Below, piece by piece: positions 30,438 to 39,643 of a stretch of DNA of 64,000 nt; within the stretch, counting starts at the first letter, position 1; each line of letters begins with the position of its first letter. Below the pieces are notes generated by a model. It worked only from the letters and a program-made list of their open reading frames with translations. It ran no database searches and had not been told where the DNA came from. This DNA comes from Burkholderiales bacterium. Lineage in GTDB: Bacteria > Pseudomonadota > Gammaproteobacteria > Burkholderiales > Burkholderiaceae_C. The position numbers and the translations under genes are program-made. Location: positions 240,912 through 304,911 of the forward strand of contig JACPOI010000036.1 in NCBI GenBank assembly GCA_016185015.1. The letters are read 5' to 3'.

Positions 30438-31289
30438 TCAACGCAGCCCGAAGAGCTCGTTGATCGCCACCCGGTACTGCGACTGCCCCACCGAGTTGGT
30501 GTTGTGGTGGGAGCCGCCTTCCACCAGCACAAAGGCCTTGCGCCCCGTGGCGGCGTCAAAGAGCTTGCGGCCCAGCTCGGGCGGGATCAGGGTGTCTTTG
30601 GCACCATGCACCACGAGCAGGGGCGAGCCGATGTCGGGCACGCGTTTCACCGCCTCGAAGCGCTGGGTGATCAGCGGGCCCACCGGCAGCCAGCCCCACT
30701 TGAAGCTGCTGACCACATCGGGGATGGAGGTGAAGGTGCCTTCGACCAAGGTGCCGTGTTCGTCTTCCACCTGCGCCGCCAGCTCGATGGCGATGGCCCC
30801 GCCCAGGGAGTGGCCGAAGATGTAGCGCGGCCGGCCGGGGTACTGCCGGCCCAGCCAGTCCCAGGCGGCGCGCGCGTCCTCGTAGGCCATGGTCTCCGAG
30901 GGCAGCTCGGGTGTGCTCTTGCCGAAACCGCGGTAGTCCACCGCCAGCACCGAGAAGCCCAGCTCCTGCATGCGCCGCGCGCGGAAGGCCGAGCCCACCA
31001 CGTTGAAGCGTGCGCCGTGCAGGTAGAGCATGACCGGTGCGTCGGGCTTGCGGGCCAGGTCTGGGTGCGCCAGCCACAGGCCGTGCAGTTTCACCGCCTG
31101 GCCGGTCTCGCGCGAGCTGAAGTCGACCCACACATCCTTCATGCCCTGGGCCGCCTCGTCGCCGCGCCACCAGCTGCGGTCCGAGGGTTGGAATATCCAG
31201 CCGCGCTGTTTCTCGTCCAGGGTGGCGCAGCCCGTGACCAGGGCAAAGGCGGTGAGCAGAGCCAGGAGCAGCAGGAACCAGCGTTTCAT
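30438..31289 (-). CDS. Alpha/beta hydrolase, predicted lipoprotein
   Basis: A 283-residue alpha/beta hydrolase. The signal MKRWFLLLLALLTAFALVTGCA ends in a lipobox. The nucleophile elbow FGHSLGGAIAIEL gives Ser in GHSLG; an Asp in HGAKDTLIP and the C-terminal His in EGGSHHNT complete the triad. Similar proteins are annotated as BEM46/YfhR-like hydrolases. The substrate is unknown. It stands alone between the permease and gdhA. Confidence 0.88.
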   Translation of the reverse strand: MKRWFLLLLALLTAFALVTGCATLDEKQRGWIFQPSDRSWWRGDEAAQGMKDVWVDFSSRETGQAVKLHGLWLAHPDLARKPDAPVMLYLHGARFNVVGSAFRARRMQELGFSVLAVDYRGFGKSTPELPSETMAYEDARAAWDWLGRQYPGRPRYIFGHSLGGAIAIELAAQVEDEHGTLVEGTFTSIPDVVSSFKWGWLPVGPLITQRFEAVKRVPDIGSPLLVVHGAKDTLIPPELGRKLFDAATGRKAFVLVEGGSHHNTNSVGQSQYRVAINELFGLR

Positions 31290-31379
31290 GAGGAAATATG
31301 ATGCACCGCGCCGCCGATAAGTTCAGCCGGCCGCTGCAAATCCCTTCCACCCCCTGGGGCCCCCTCATGAGGCGCCGCG

Positions 31380-31411
31380 GCAAAAAACAAGCCGCCCGTG
31401 GGCGGCCTGTT
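31380..31411 (-). terminator. Rho-independent terminator of gdhA
   Basis: GCCGCCC and GGGCGGC form a GC-rich stem; on the minus strand it is followed by TTGTTTTTTG. It lies 20 to 50 bases after the gdhA stop. Confidence 0.75.
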
Positions 31412-31430
31412 CATGGGGCGGGGCGGTCGC

Positions 31431-32774
31431 TCAGATCACGCCCTGGGCCATCATGGCGTCGGCCACCTTGACGAAGCCGGCCACGTTGGCGCCGTCCACA
31501 TAACTCACGCTGCCGTCGGCGCGCTTGCCGTGGCGCAGGCAGGCCTCGTGGATGCTGCGCATGATGCCGTGCAGACGGCTGTCCACCTCGTTGCGGTCCC
31601 ACATCAGGCGCATGGCGTTCTGGCTCATCTCCAGGCCCGAGGTGGCCACGCCGCCGGCGTTGCTGGCCTTGCCCGGGGCGTAGAGCACGCGGGCCTCCTC
31701 GAACACGCGCACCGCCTCCAGCGTGGAGGGCATGTTGGCGCCTTCGGCCACGCACTTGACGCCGTTCTTTACCAGCAGCCGGGCGTCGTCGCCGTTGAGT
31801 TCGTTCTGGGTGGCGCAGGGCAGGGCCACGTCCACCGGCACGCTCCAGGGCTTGGCGCCGGCGTGGAACTTGGCGCCCACTTTCTGGGCATAGTCGTTCA
31901 CGCGGCCATAGTGGTGGTTCTTCACCTCCATCAGCAAGGCCAGCTTCTCGGGCGTGAAACCCGCTTCATCGACCACGGTGCCGCTGGAGTCGGAAACGGT
32001 GACGACCTTGGCGCCCATGGCCATGGCCTTCTCCACCGCGTACTGGGCCACGTTGCCCGAGCCGGAGACGCTGACGCGCAGGCCGGCAAAGCCCATGCCC
32101 TGGGTCTTGAGCATTTCCTCGGCGAAGTAGACCGTGCCGTAGCCGGTGGCCTCGGGGCGGATCAGCGAGCCGCCGAAGGACAGGCCCTTGCCGGTGAAGA
32201 CGCTGGCCGCGCTGTTGCTGAGCTTCTTCATCATGCCGGCCATGTAGCCGACCTCACGTCCGCCCACGCCGATGTCGCCCGCGGGCACGTCGGTGTCGGC
32301 ACCGATGTGGCGGAACAGCTCGCTCACGAAGGCCTGGCAGAAACGCATGACCTCACCATTGCTCTTGCCCTTGGGGTCGAAGTCCGAGCCACCCTTGCCG
32401 CCGCCCATGGGCAGGGTGGTCAGCGCGTTCTTGAAGGTCTGCTCGAAGGCCAGGAACTTCAGGATGGACAGGTTGACCGAGGGATGGAAACGCAGGCCGC
32501 CCTTGTAGGGGCCGATGGCCAGGCTGTGCTGGATGCGGTAGCCGCGGTTGACCTGCACCTGGCCCTTGTCGTCGACCCAGGACACGCGGAACATGATGAC
32601 GCGCTCGGGCTCGACCAGGCGGTCCAGCAGGCCGTTCTCGGCGTACTTGCGGTTCTTGTCGATGAAGGGCCACAGGCTCTCCATCACTTCGGTCACGGCC
32701 TGGATGTATTCAGGCTGGCCGGGGTTGATCTTGGCGACATGCTCGATGAAGGCGTGGTGGGAAGCGTATTTCAT
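31431..32774 (-). CDS. gdhA: NADP-specific glutamate dehydrogenase
   Basis: A 447-residue hexameric-type glutamate dehydrogenase making glutamate from 2-oxoglutarate and ammonium. Substrate-binding GPYKGGLRFHPSV and the catalytic Lys in LPMGGGKGGSDFDPKG are intact; the Rossmann motif is VSGSGNVAQYAVEKA. Length fits the small NADP-dependent enzymes. The upstream region is AT-rich and contains a palindrome resembling an NtrC site (32856-32872), consistent with nitrogen control. A terminator follows the stop. Confidence 0.95.
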   Translation of the reverse strand: MKYASHHAFIEHVAKINPGQPEYIQAVTEVMESLWPFIDKNRKYAENGLLDRLVEPERVIMFRVSWVDDKGQVQVNRGYRIQHSLAIGPYKGGLRFHPSVNLSILKFLAFEQTFKNALTTLPMGGGKGGSDFDPKGKSNGEVMRFCQAFVSELFRHIGADTDVPAGDIGVGGREVGYMAGMMKKLSNSAASVFTGKGLSFGGSLIRPEATGYGTVYFAEEMLKTQGMGFAGLRVSVSGSGNVAQYAVEKAMAMGAKVVTVSDSSGTVVDEAGFTPEKLALLMEVKNHHYGRVNDYAQKVGAKFHAGAKPWSVPVDVALPCATQNELNGDDARLLVKNGVKCVAEGANMPSTLEAVRVFEEARVLYAPGKASNAGGVATSGLEMSQNAMRLMWDRNEVDSRLHGIMRSIHEACLRHGKRADGSVSYVDGANVAGFVKVADAMMAQGVI

Positions 32775-32855
32775 GTTTTTCAGGTCAGGTTCTGGTCAGA
32801 AAAACATGATTTTGCCGCAACAAAATACCTTAAATGGTGCAAGTCATACGTTTAT

Positions 32856-32872
32856 TGCATCAAGACGGTGCA
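32856..32872. promoter_or_regulatory. NtrC-like palindrome upstream of gdhA
   Basis: TGCATC-N5-GGTGCA matches the NtrC-binding consensus TGCACC-N5-GGTGCA with one mismatch. An additional half site TGGTGCA is at 32835-32841. It lies 82-98 bases upstream of the gdhA start codon. No sigma-54 promoter was found between the site and gdhA, so the site could act in repression or with sigma-70. Identification is by consensus only. Confidence 0.4.
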
Positions 32873-32982
32873 TTTTTTAAAAAGATTGAAACCAAGTCAG
32901 GGCGCGTTGCCTGTTGGTGGTGCGCACCCGGGAGGGCTAAGGCGGCCCAAGCCGCCAGGGCGGGCCGTGCCGATGCGGGCGC

Positions 32983-34869
32983 TCAGCGGCCGCGCAGGAA
33001 CAGCGCGTCCAGGTCTTTCAGCGTCACCTGTCGCCAGGTCGGGCGGCCGTGGTTGCACTGGTCGGAGCGTTCGGTCTGCTCCATGTCGCGCAGCAGGGCG
33101 TTCATCTCTTCCAGGGTGAGCTTGCGGTTGGCGCGCACCGCGCCGTGGCAGGCCATGGTGCCCAGCAGCTCGTTGCGGGCGCGCTGGATCACGGTGCTGG
33201 CGTCGTGCTGTCCCAGCTCGGCCAGCACGCTGCGCGCCAGCTCCACCGCATCGCCCTGCGCCAGGGTGGCGGGCACGGCGCGCACAGCCAGCGTCTTGGG
33301 CGAGAAAGAGGTGACCTCCAGGCCCAGAGTCTGCAGTGTGGCGGCGTGCGCCTCGGCCGTGGCCACTTCCTGCGGCGTGGCGGCGAAGGTGGCGGGGATC
33401 AGCAGGGGCTGGCTGGAAATCGCCTGCACGTCGAGCTGGTTCTTGAGCCGCTCGTAGACGATGCGCTCGTGCGCGGCGTGCATGTCCACCACCACCAGGC
33501 CCTGGGCATTCTCGGCCAGGATGTAGACGCCCTGCAATTGCGCCAGCGCGCGGCCCAGCGGCCAGGTGTTGCCCGCGTCCTCCGCAGGGCGCGTCGTCGT
33601 CTCTGCCAGCGCCGCCGAGCCAGGCTCGCGCACGGCCCACGCCGGCGCCGGCGCCGCGGGCGTTGCCGCGGACGCGGGCTGCCACAGCGCGGCCAGGTCG
33701 TGCACCTCATGGCCGCGCGCAGACGTGTCGCTTGCTCCGAAATTGATAGCTGGCTGGGCCCAGGGGGCGGGTGCAATGGGTCGCGCAATGTCGGCCAGGT
33801 GGGCCGGCACCGCAGCACCGCCGTTCACAGCTGCCTGCGCGCGCGGCGCGGCCAGGGCGTTTTCCACGGCGTGGCGCACGGCCTGGTGCACTTCGCGGCC
33901 GTCGCGGAAGCGCACCTCGATCTTGGTGGGGTGCACGTTCACGTCCACACGCGCCGGGTCGATCTCCACGTAGAGCGCATAGACCGGCTGGCGGTGGCCG
34001 TGCAGCACGTCTTCGTAGGCGCTGCGCGCGGCGTGGGTGAGCACCTTGTCGCGCACGTAACGGCCGTTGACGTAGCAGAACTGGTGGTCGGCGCGCGAGC
34101 GCGCGGCGTCCGGAATGCCGGCGCGGCCCCAGACCCGAACGCCGGGCAGGTTGAGGCTGGTGCCGTAGTCCACCACGACGGATTCGGTGATGAAGTCCTC
34201 GCCCAGCACGTCGGCCAGGCGCTGCTGCAGAGCTTCGGGCCCACTGCACACGCGCCACTGCTCCACTAGCTTGCCCTCGTGCCAGATGGCAAAACCCACG
34301 TCGGGCCGGGCCAGGGCGTGGCGGCGCACCGACTCGATGCAGTGCGCCAGTTCGGTGGCGTCGGTCTTGAGGAACTTGCGGCGCGCCGGCGTGCTGAAGA
34401 ACAGCTCTTTCACTTCCACCGTGGTGCCCGCGCTGCGCGCCACCGGGCGGATCTCGCCGGTGCGGCCGTCCAGCAAAAAGGCGCTGGACTGATCGGCCAC
34501 ACGCGAGAGGATGGCGCAGTCGGCAATCGAGTTGATGGCGGCCAGCGCCTCGCCACGGAAACCCATGGTGCCCACCGATTCCAGGTCGTGCAGGCTGCCG
34601 ATCTTGCTGGTGGCGTGGCGTTTCAGGGCGATGGGCAGTTCGTCGCGTGGGATGCCCATGCCGTTGTCTTCCACCGCGATCAGGCGCACGCCGCCGGCCA
34701 GCAGGCGCACGGTGATCTGGGTGGCGCCGGCGTCCAGCGCGTTGTCCACCAGCTCGCGCACCACCGAGGCGGGGCGCTCCACCACTTCGCCGGCGGCGAT
34801 CTGGCTGATCAGCTCATCCGGCAGTTCACGGATGGGGCGGCGGGGGGCGGAGGCGAGGGGGGCGTTCAC
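32983..34869 (-). CDS. mutL: DNA mismatch repair protein MutL
   Basis: A 628-residue GHKL ATPase. N-terminal motifs: LPDELISQIAAGEVVERPASV, the ATP-binding DNALDAGAT and DNGMGIPRDEL, and GFRGEAL. The C-terminal dimerisation domain ends HGRPTWRQVTLKDLDALFLRGR. It couples MutS mismatch recognition to strand removal. No metal-binding DQHA(x)2E(x)4E motif is visible in the C-terminal domain (it has DMHAAHERIVYERL), which looks like a variant of that motif, so endonuclease activity is plausible. Left neighbour of the accessory island. Confidence 0.95.
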   Translation of the reverse strand: MNAPLASAPRRPIRELPDELISQIAAGEVVERPASVVRELVDNALDAGATQITVRLLAGGVRLIAVEDNGMGIPRDELPIALKRHATSKIGSLHDLESVGTMGFRGEALAAINSIADCAILSRVADQSSAFLLDGRTGEIRPVARSAGTTVEVKELFFSTPARRKFLKTDATELAHCIESVRRHALARPDVGFAIWHEGKLVEQWRVCSGPEALQQRLADVLGEDFITESVVVDYGTSLNLPGVRVWGRAGIPDAARSRADHQFCYVNGRYVRDKVLTHAARSAYEDVLHGHRQPVYALYVEIDPARVDVNVHPTKIEVRFRDGREVHQAVRHAVENALAAPRAQAAVNGGAAVPAHLADIARPIAPAPWAQPAINFGASDTSARGHEVHDLAALWQPASAATPAAPAPAWAVREPGSAALAETTTRPAEDAGNTWPLGRALAQLQGVYILAENAQGLVVVDMHAAHERIVYERLKNQLDVQAISSQPLLIPATFAATPQEVATAEAHAATLQTLGLEVTSFSPKTLAVRAVPATLAQGDAVELARSVLAELGQHDASTVIQRARNELLGTMACHGAVRANRKLTLEEMNALLRDMEQTERSDQCNHGRPTWRQVTLKDLDALFLRGR

Positions 34870-35075
34870 CGGGGCATTTTAGGCTGCGCGGAGCGCCCTG
34901 TTTCGGCCAGGAGCTGGCACTCACAATTCCCGGTCAAGTGACGGCTTCAGGCTGGTATGCGACGCTCGCCAGTAAACGCCGAACGTCGGCGACCTCATGA
35001 AGCGGACCTTCACTTCCGCAGCGTGAGGTCTCCAGACGCTTACGGTAAGCTTGCGTCAAAGATCAGGGAGGCGAC

Positions 35076-37340
35076 ATGCTGAAGAGCATCGAGAAGATCA
35101 AGGGGCTTGGCGTCTATCAAAGCTACAGTAAGCCTGCTGGCACGCAAGACTTCGGAATCAAGAATCTCATCTACGGCTGGAACTACTCCGGGAAGACCAC
35201 CCTTTCCCGCCTCTTCGCTCAGCTTGAGACCAAATCGGCCAATCCTGATTTGTCCGGCTGCGAATTCACGTTTGGAACTGCTGATGATTCGATCACCGAG
35301 AAGAACTTCAGTCGGTGCAGTCTGTCAGTTCGAGTCTTCAATTCAGATTTCGTGCGCGCCAATCTGCACTTCGATGGCGGGAGCTTCAACCCCATCCTGC
35401 TTCTCGGCAAGGAATCCGAGGAAGCGCAACGGAAAATCGACGAGCTGAGCAAGCAGATCAAGCGCTCAGAGGAGGTTCAACGTAAACTGGACGGCAAGTT
35501 CGAAGAACTGAAGACACGGATCGCGCAAGCCAAGACCGACGCCGCGAAGTTCATCCGGCAACGCCTGAAGGTGGACCCCTATACGGCCACACACCTCGCC
35601 CAGGATCTTGTCGCAGTCAGCGTTCTTGACGCCCAGCTCCTGGCGGAAAAGGACCTCGACGATACGATCGAACTCGCCCTTACGCCTGACTCCAGGAAGC
35701 CGAGCACGGTCGAGGAACTGCGCGCTGCTCCCTCTATCGAGGACCTCCACAAGGAAGCCGTCGCGGTTCTCTCCGCGACGCCAAGCTTCTCCAATACGAT
35801 CAAGCACCTTGAGGAGAACCCTGCCATTGAACGCTGGGTCCAAGGCGGCCTGGCCCTACACCCTGGTGCGGGAACGTGCGAGTTTTGCGGGAACGACTTG
35901 TCCCAAGATCGCCTCGAAGCCTTTCGCGCACACTTTTCGAAGGATCTGGCGGACCACAAGGAGCGGGTCGATGGTCTTCTTGCGCGTGTGAAGGTGGCTG
36001 CTTTCAACCTGAGCTGGCCCAAGGCCGCCGAATTCAATGCTCAGTTTCGCGAAGCCTACACCACCGCCATTGAAGCGCTGCCCGCAGCCATCGACACATT
36101 CAACCAGGCTGTAAGGAAACTCGCAGACGAAGTTCAACGCAAGGCTGACGACTCCCGCAAGGCCATGACGCCCACGCCATTGGCTGCAGGCTTGGAAAAA
36201 GGGATTAAGGACGCGGTTGCAGCGGCCAACCTCATCATCAAGCAGAACAACGAGCTGGCCTCGAACTTCATTAATGCAAGAGCCGATGCCCTGAGGAAAG
36301 CACGATACCACTACGTCCAGCAATTCGAGGCCGATCAGGCTGTCACAGGCCTGGAGCAACAGAAAGCGCGGCTTGCCAAGTGGTCAGACCGTGTCAACAC
36401 CTATGCCGCAAGGCTGCGACCGGAGATCAGTAGTCTTCAGGCTCAGATCAATCAAGCACAACAGGGACGGGAAAAGATCAATGAACGTTTGGCGTCCATG
36501 CTGGGCAATGAGGCCGTCCAGATCCAGGTCGTCAAGGATGTGGCAGGCCAGGACCGCTTTCAACTGATCCGAAAGACGGGGGCCGTTGCCAAGAATATGA
36601 GTGATGGGGAGCGCACGGCAGTTGCCTTTTCTTACTTCCTGACAAAGCTGCAGGAGATCAAGCCCGCTGAATTCAAGGAGACCATCGTCTACATCGACGA
36701 TCCCATCTCAAGTCTCGACGCCAATCACATCTTTCAGGTGACCGCCGCTATCCGAACGCTGTTCTTCAAGCAGCATGACAAGAACGCGCCTTGGCAGACC
36801 ACCTGCAAGCAATTGTTCATCTCCACGCACAACTTCGAATTTTTCAACCTGCTCAGAGAGATCAAGCCCGTGGCGAACAACAAGGGAGCGCGGCTTTACC
36901 TGATCAGAAGGATCGCCGAGAATTCCTCTACGCTGGAAGACATGCCGGCCTCGCTCGCACGCTATCAGTCTGAATATCACTTCCTGTTTGAGGTCATTCA
37001 TCGCTTCCACAAGGCGCCCGACAAGACCGTCCACGAAGTGCTGATGCTGTTGCCGAACGCCATGAGGCGCTTCATTGAACTCTATACGTACTCCAGGCTT
37101 CCTGGGCCGAAAGACTCGGAACAAGTCGACGAGCGAGCCGAAATTCTTTTCGGGGTCGAGCGTGCGAAGCGAATCCTAAAGATCTTCCACTACTTCAGCC
37201 ATGGCAACACGTTAGACCGGCTCGCTGGCAATACCGAGCTGATTTTCGATCTCGAGCATGCGGTCAAGGACCTGATAGATGCCATCACCGAGACTGACAA
37301 GCCCCATATGAACGCCCTGATCGCGGCCACTCAGGGGTGA
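35076..37340 (+). CDS. RloC/PrrC-like AAA_13 ATPase with zinc-hook turn, candidate anticodon nuclease
   Basis: A 754-residue ABC-type ATPase. Walker A is GWNYSGKTTL (G34-L43), ABC signature MSDGERTAVAFSYFL (508-522), Walker B IVYIDDPISSLD (537-548), H-loop FISTHNFEFF. Between the Walker motifs lie long helical arms (about 110-210 and 290-480) around a Cys-x2-Cys turn, C268-E-F-C271, like the coiled-coil/zinc-hook of RloC and Rad50. The C-terminal part has YQSEYHFLFE and R664-x3-E668 followed by H705/H709, an order like the PrrC/RloC anticodon-nuclease triad (Arg320, Glu324, His356 in E. coli PrrC), though the Glu-His spacing (37 or 41) is longer. No hsd genes adjoin. AGGGAGG six bases before the ATG fixes the start. 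GC is visibly below the flanks. Confidence 0.75.
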   Translation: MLKSIEKIKGLGVYQSYSKPAGTQDFGIKNLIYGWNYSGKTTLSRLFAQLETKSANPDLSGCEFTFGTADDSITEKNFSRCSLSVRVFNSDFVRANLHFDGGSFNPILLLGKESEEAQRKIDELSKQIKRSEEVQRKLDGKFEELKTRIAQAKTDAAKFIRQRLKVDPYTATHLAQDLVAVSVLDAQLLAEKDLDDTIELALTPDSRKPSTVEELRAAPSIEDLHKEAVAVLSATPSFSNTIKHLEENPAIERWVQGGLALHPGAGTCEFCGNDLSQDRLEAFRAHFSKDLADHKERVDGLLARVKVAAFNLSWPKAAEFNAQFREAYTTAIEALPAAIDTFNQAVRKLADEVQRKADDSRKAMTPTPLAAGLEKGIKDAVAAANLIIKQNNELASNFINARADALRKARYHYVQQFEADQAVTGLEQQKARLAKWSDRVNTYAARLRPEISSLQAQINQAQQGREKINERLASMLGNEAVQIQVVKDVAGQDRFQLIRKTGAVAKNMSDGERTAVAFSYFLTKLQEIKPAEFKETIVYIDDPISSLDANHIFQVTAAIRTLFFKQHDKNAPWQTTCKQLFISTHNFEFFNLLREIKPVANNKGARLYLIRRIAENSSTLEDMPASLARYQSEYHFLFEVIHRFHKAPDKTVHEVLMLLPNAMRRFIELYTYSRLPGPKDSEQVDERAEILFGVERAKRILKIFHYFSHGNTLDRLAGNTELIFDLEHAVKDLIDAITETDKPHMNALIAATQG

Positions 37341-37344
37341 CGAC

Positions 37345-39582
37345 ATGTACGACTTTCGCACCCTGTCGCCGATCGATTTCGAACTGCTCGTTCGTGACCT
37401 GCTGCAAGCGGAGTTGGGCATCACGATGGAGAGCTTTGGCCCCGGCAAGGATGGTGGGATCGACTTCCGCTTTGCTATGGCGGATCAGGATGTCGTAGTC
37501 CAGGCCAAGCACTATGTGGGGGGAGGACCAAGAAGCCTTCTTCGGGCTGCGATGAAGGAGGACAGCAAAGTCATGAAGCTGGCTCCGAGCCGGTACATCC
37601 TTGTCACGTCCTTGTCCCTTACCCCGGAACTGAAGCGCAAAATCATTCAAGCGATGCCATCCACGCCGGTCAGTGCTGGAGACGTCATAGGCCGCGAGGA
37701 TTTGAACAATTTTCTGGGCCGCCATCCACACGTACTGCGTCAGCACTTCAAGCTTTGGTTGACCAGCACGGTAGTCCTTGAGCGAATCTTGCACAGCGCG
37801 GTCTACAACCGGACCGATGCCGAGTTGGACCGTATCAGGCAACTTGTTCCAAAGTTCGTGCACAACGCCAGTGTGGCCGAGGCGGAGACGATCCTGGAGG
37901 ACCGCGGCGCGCTGATCATTGCGGGCGAACCGGGTGTCGGAAAGACCACCCTTGGTCGAATGCTGCTCTGGCTCCACATGGAGCAGAACTGGAAGGTCTT
38001 TGTCGTGGACGACCTGCAGGAGGCGATGGCCGTCAGCACAGCCGGCGAGAAGCGGCTCATCTTTCTCGACGATTTCCTGGGTCAGATCAGCCTGACCAAC
38101 GAACTGCTGGGCAAGGTGGATCAGCGTCTGCCGGTTTTCTTAGATCGACTTCGAAACAACAAGGATCTTCGATTCATCCTGACAACGAGGCTGTACCTAC
38201 TCAATCAGGCGCAGATCCAATCGGACAAGCTCTCCTCGCCACGAGTGGCGGCAAGTGAAATGATCCTGAACGTCGGGGTCTATACGCGGATCATCAAGGC
38301 CAAGGTCGTCTTCAACCACATTTACTTCTCGGATCTGGTCGAAGAGGAAAAGGTCAAGCTCCTTGACGGCGACTTCTTTCTCGAGATGATCGACCATCGG
38401 AACTTCAGCCCTCGCTTGATCGAGTTGCTGACTTCCGCGGACTACTACTCGGTGGACGATGAATCCATCCAGGCAACTGTCCTGCGTGTTTTAGACAACC
38501 CTTCGGAACTCTGGGATCGGCCGTATCGATCCCACTTGAGCGCTGATGCGAGATGTCTGTTGTGGGCCATCTTCTTTACTGGCCTCTACATAGGAATAGA
38601 TCTCTGCTTGCAACTATTTAAACGAATCGCCGCCAATGCGGGCCAACAGATAGCGCCGGCAGATGCAGTTTCGCGGTTCCGTACAGGGTTGAAGGAACTG
38701 AGCGGATCTTTTGTGGAGGTAGGGGACCAAGAAATATCGTTCGCAAACCCTGGCATTCGCGATTTTCTGAGCAAGGTCTTCATTGACGATCACTTGCTAC
38801 CGGTTGTCGTGCGATCCGTTTCGACGCTCTACGAGTTCCGAAGCGCTTGGAATTTCTTCAGAACAAACATCGTGCGTTGTCGCGGTCAGTTCGGGAACCA
38901 TGATCTATGGATAGCTGCCATGGATCGTATTCAAGGACACTGGAGTACGAGCGCGATCGAATCGCTGCGACTCATCCTTGAGATGATCGAGCACTTGCCA
39001 AGTCTGCATATCAAGGCTCTCCTCGACAAGGTGGTCAGCGATTTGAAGTCGCAAGGGATCGAGCCCAAAAATCATTACGATTGTCTATTCTCCCTGCGGC
39101 AGTTGAAGCGACTTCAGTTTCGGATGGACGACCTTCTTGAACCGACCCGCGAAGCTCTGACCAATGCTGCGGCAAACATGCTTGCCAATGCTGGCGAGGA
39201 CTTGGCGATCGACGACATTACAAGCATTGCTGACGCACTTGAGCCGCTGACAGAACACGGATTGGTCCGCAGTGCTGCAAGCGATGCGCTGCGGGGTTTC
39301 ATGTTGGGAATCGAGGGAAAGCTTTCCGACGTTTCCTCTAGTCAAGAACTCGATACATTTCGCGACGATCTTGTTACCGCAGCAGAGACGTATGGCGTTC
39401 GTATTGACGCGGCACTGAAGCAAGACATTCAAAGTCGCCGCGAGGTTCTTGAAACTCGGGAAGACGAAGAAGACACCGATCCTTATCAGCAAGCCGGACC
39501 ACAGGCTGCGGCTGGAGAAATCTCGGACGCCGAGATCAAGTCGATGTTCTCGCTTATTGCCACCGGCCCCATCAGTGGATAG
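37345..39582 (+). CDS. Mrr-type nuclease fused to nSTAND3-type NTPase
   Basis: A 745-residue protein. The N-terminus (1-110) is an Mrr-like PD-(D/E)xK nuclease: E13 in DFELLVRDLL, D40 in GKDGGIDF, then Q53-A-K55 in VVVQAKHY, i.e. the D...QxK catalytic variant. The centre is a P-loop NTPase with Walker A GEPGVGKTTL (194-203), Walker B LIFLDDFLGQ (238-247) and sensor-1 FILTTRLYLL; the DDFLG box is typical of nSTAND3. The remaining about 400 residues are helical and may be the sensing region. It starts 4 bases after the preceding stop, so it is translationally coupled to the RloC-like gene. The natural reading is an NTP-gated defence nuclease; this has not been shown. Confidence 0.78.
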   Translation: MYDFRTLSPIDFELLVRDLLQAELGITMESFGPGKDGGIDFRFAMADQDVVVQAKHYVGGGPRSLLRAAMKEDSKVMKLAPSRYILVTSLSLTPELKRKIIQAMPSTPVSAGDVIGREDLNNFLGRHPHVLRQHFKLWLTSTVVLERILHSAVYNRTDAELDRIRQLVPKFVHNASVAEAETILEDRGALIIAGEPGVGKTTLGRMLLWLHMEQNWKVFVVDDLQEAMAVSTAGEKRLIFLDDFLGQISLTNELLGKVDQRLPVFLDRLRNNKDLRFILTTRLYLLNQAQIQSDKLSSPRVAASEMILNVGVYTRIIKAKVVFNHIYFSDLVEEEKVKLLDGDFFLEMIDHRNFSPRLIELLTSADYYSVDDESIQATVLRVLDNPSELWDRPYRSHLSADARCLLWAIFFTGLYIGIDLCLQLFKRIAANAGQQIAPADAVSRFRTGLKELSGSFVEVGDQEISFANPGIRDFLSKVFIDDHLLPVVVRSVSTLYEFRSAWNFFRTNIVRCRGQFGNHDLWIAAMDRIQGHWSTSAIESLRLILEMIEHLPSLHIKALLDKVVSDLKSQGIEPKNHYDCLFSLRQLKRLQFRMDDLLEPTREALTNAAANMLANAGEDLAIDDITSIADALEPLTEHGLVRSAASDALRGFMLGIEGKLSDVSSSQELDTFRDDLVTAAETYGVRIDAALKQDIQSRREVLETREDEEDTDPYQQAGPQAAAGEISDAEIKSMFSLIATGPISG

Positions 39583-39643
39583 GGACACTACACCAGCAAG
39601 CCGGCTTCGTGCACCCCAACTCAAACGTTAAATTTGTTCGTTC

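Noticed and set aside
32775..32983. Sigma-54 promoter before gdhA
   Set aside because: No GG-N10-GC element with the right spacing was found on the minus strand.
39487..39604. Direct repeat CAGCAAGCCGG at 39487 and 39594
   Set aside because: Only 11 bases, one copy within the coding sequence; most likely chance.
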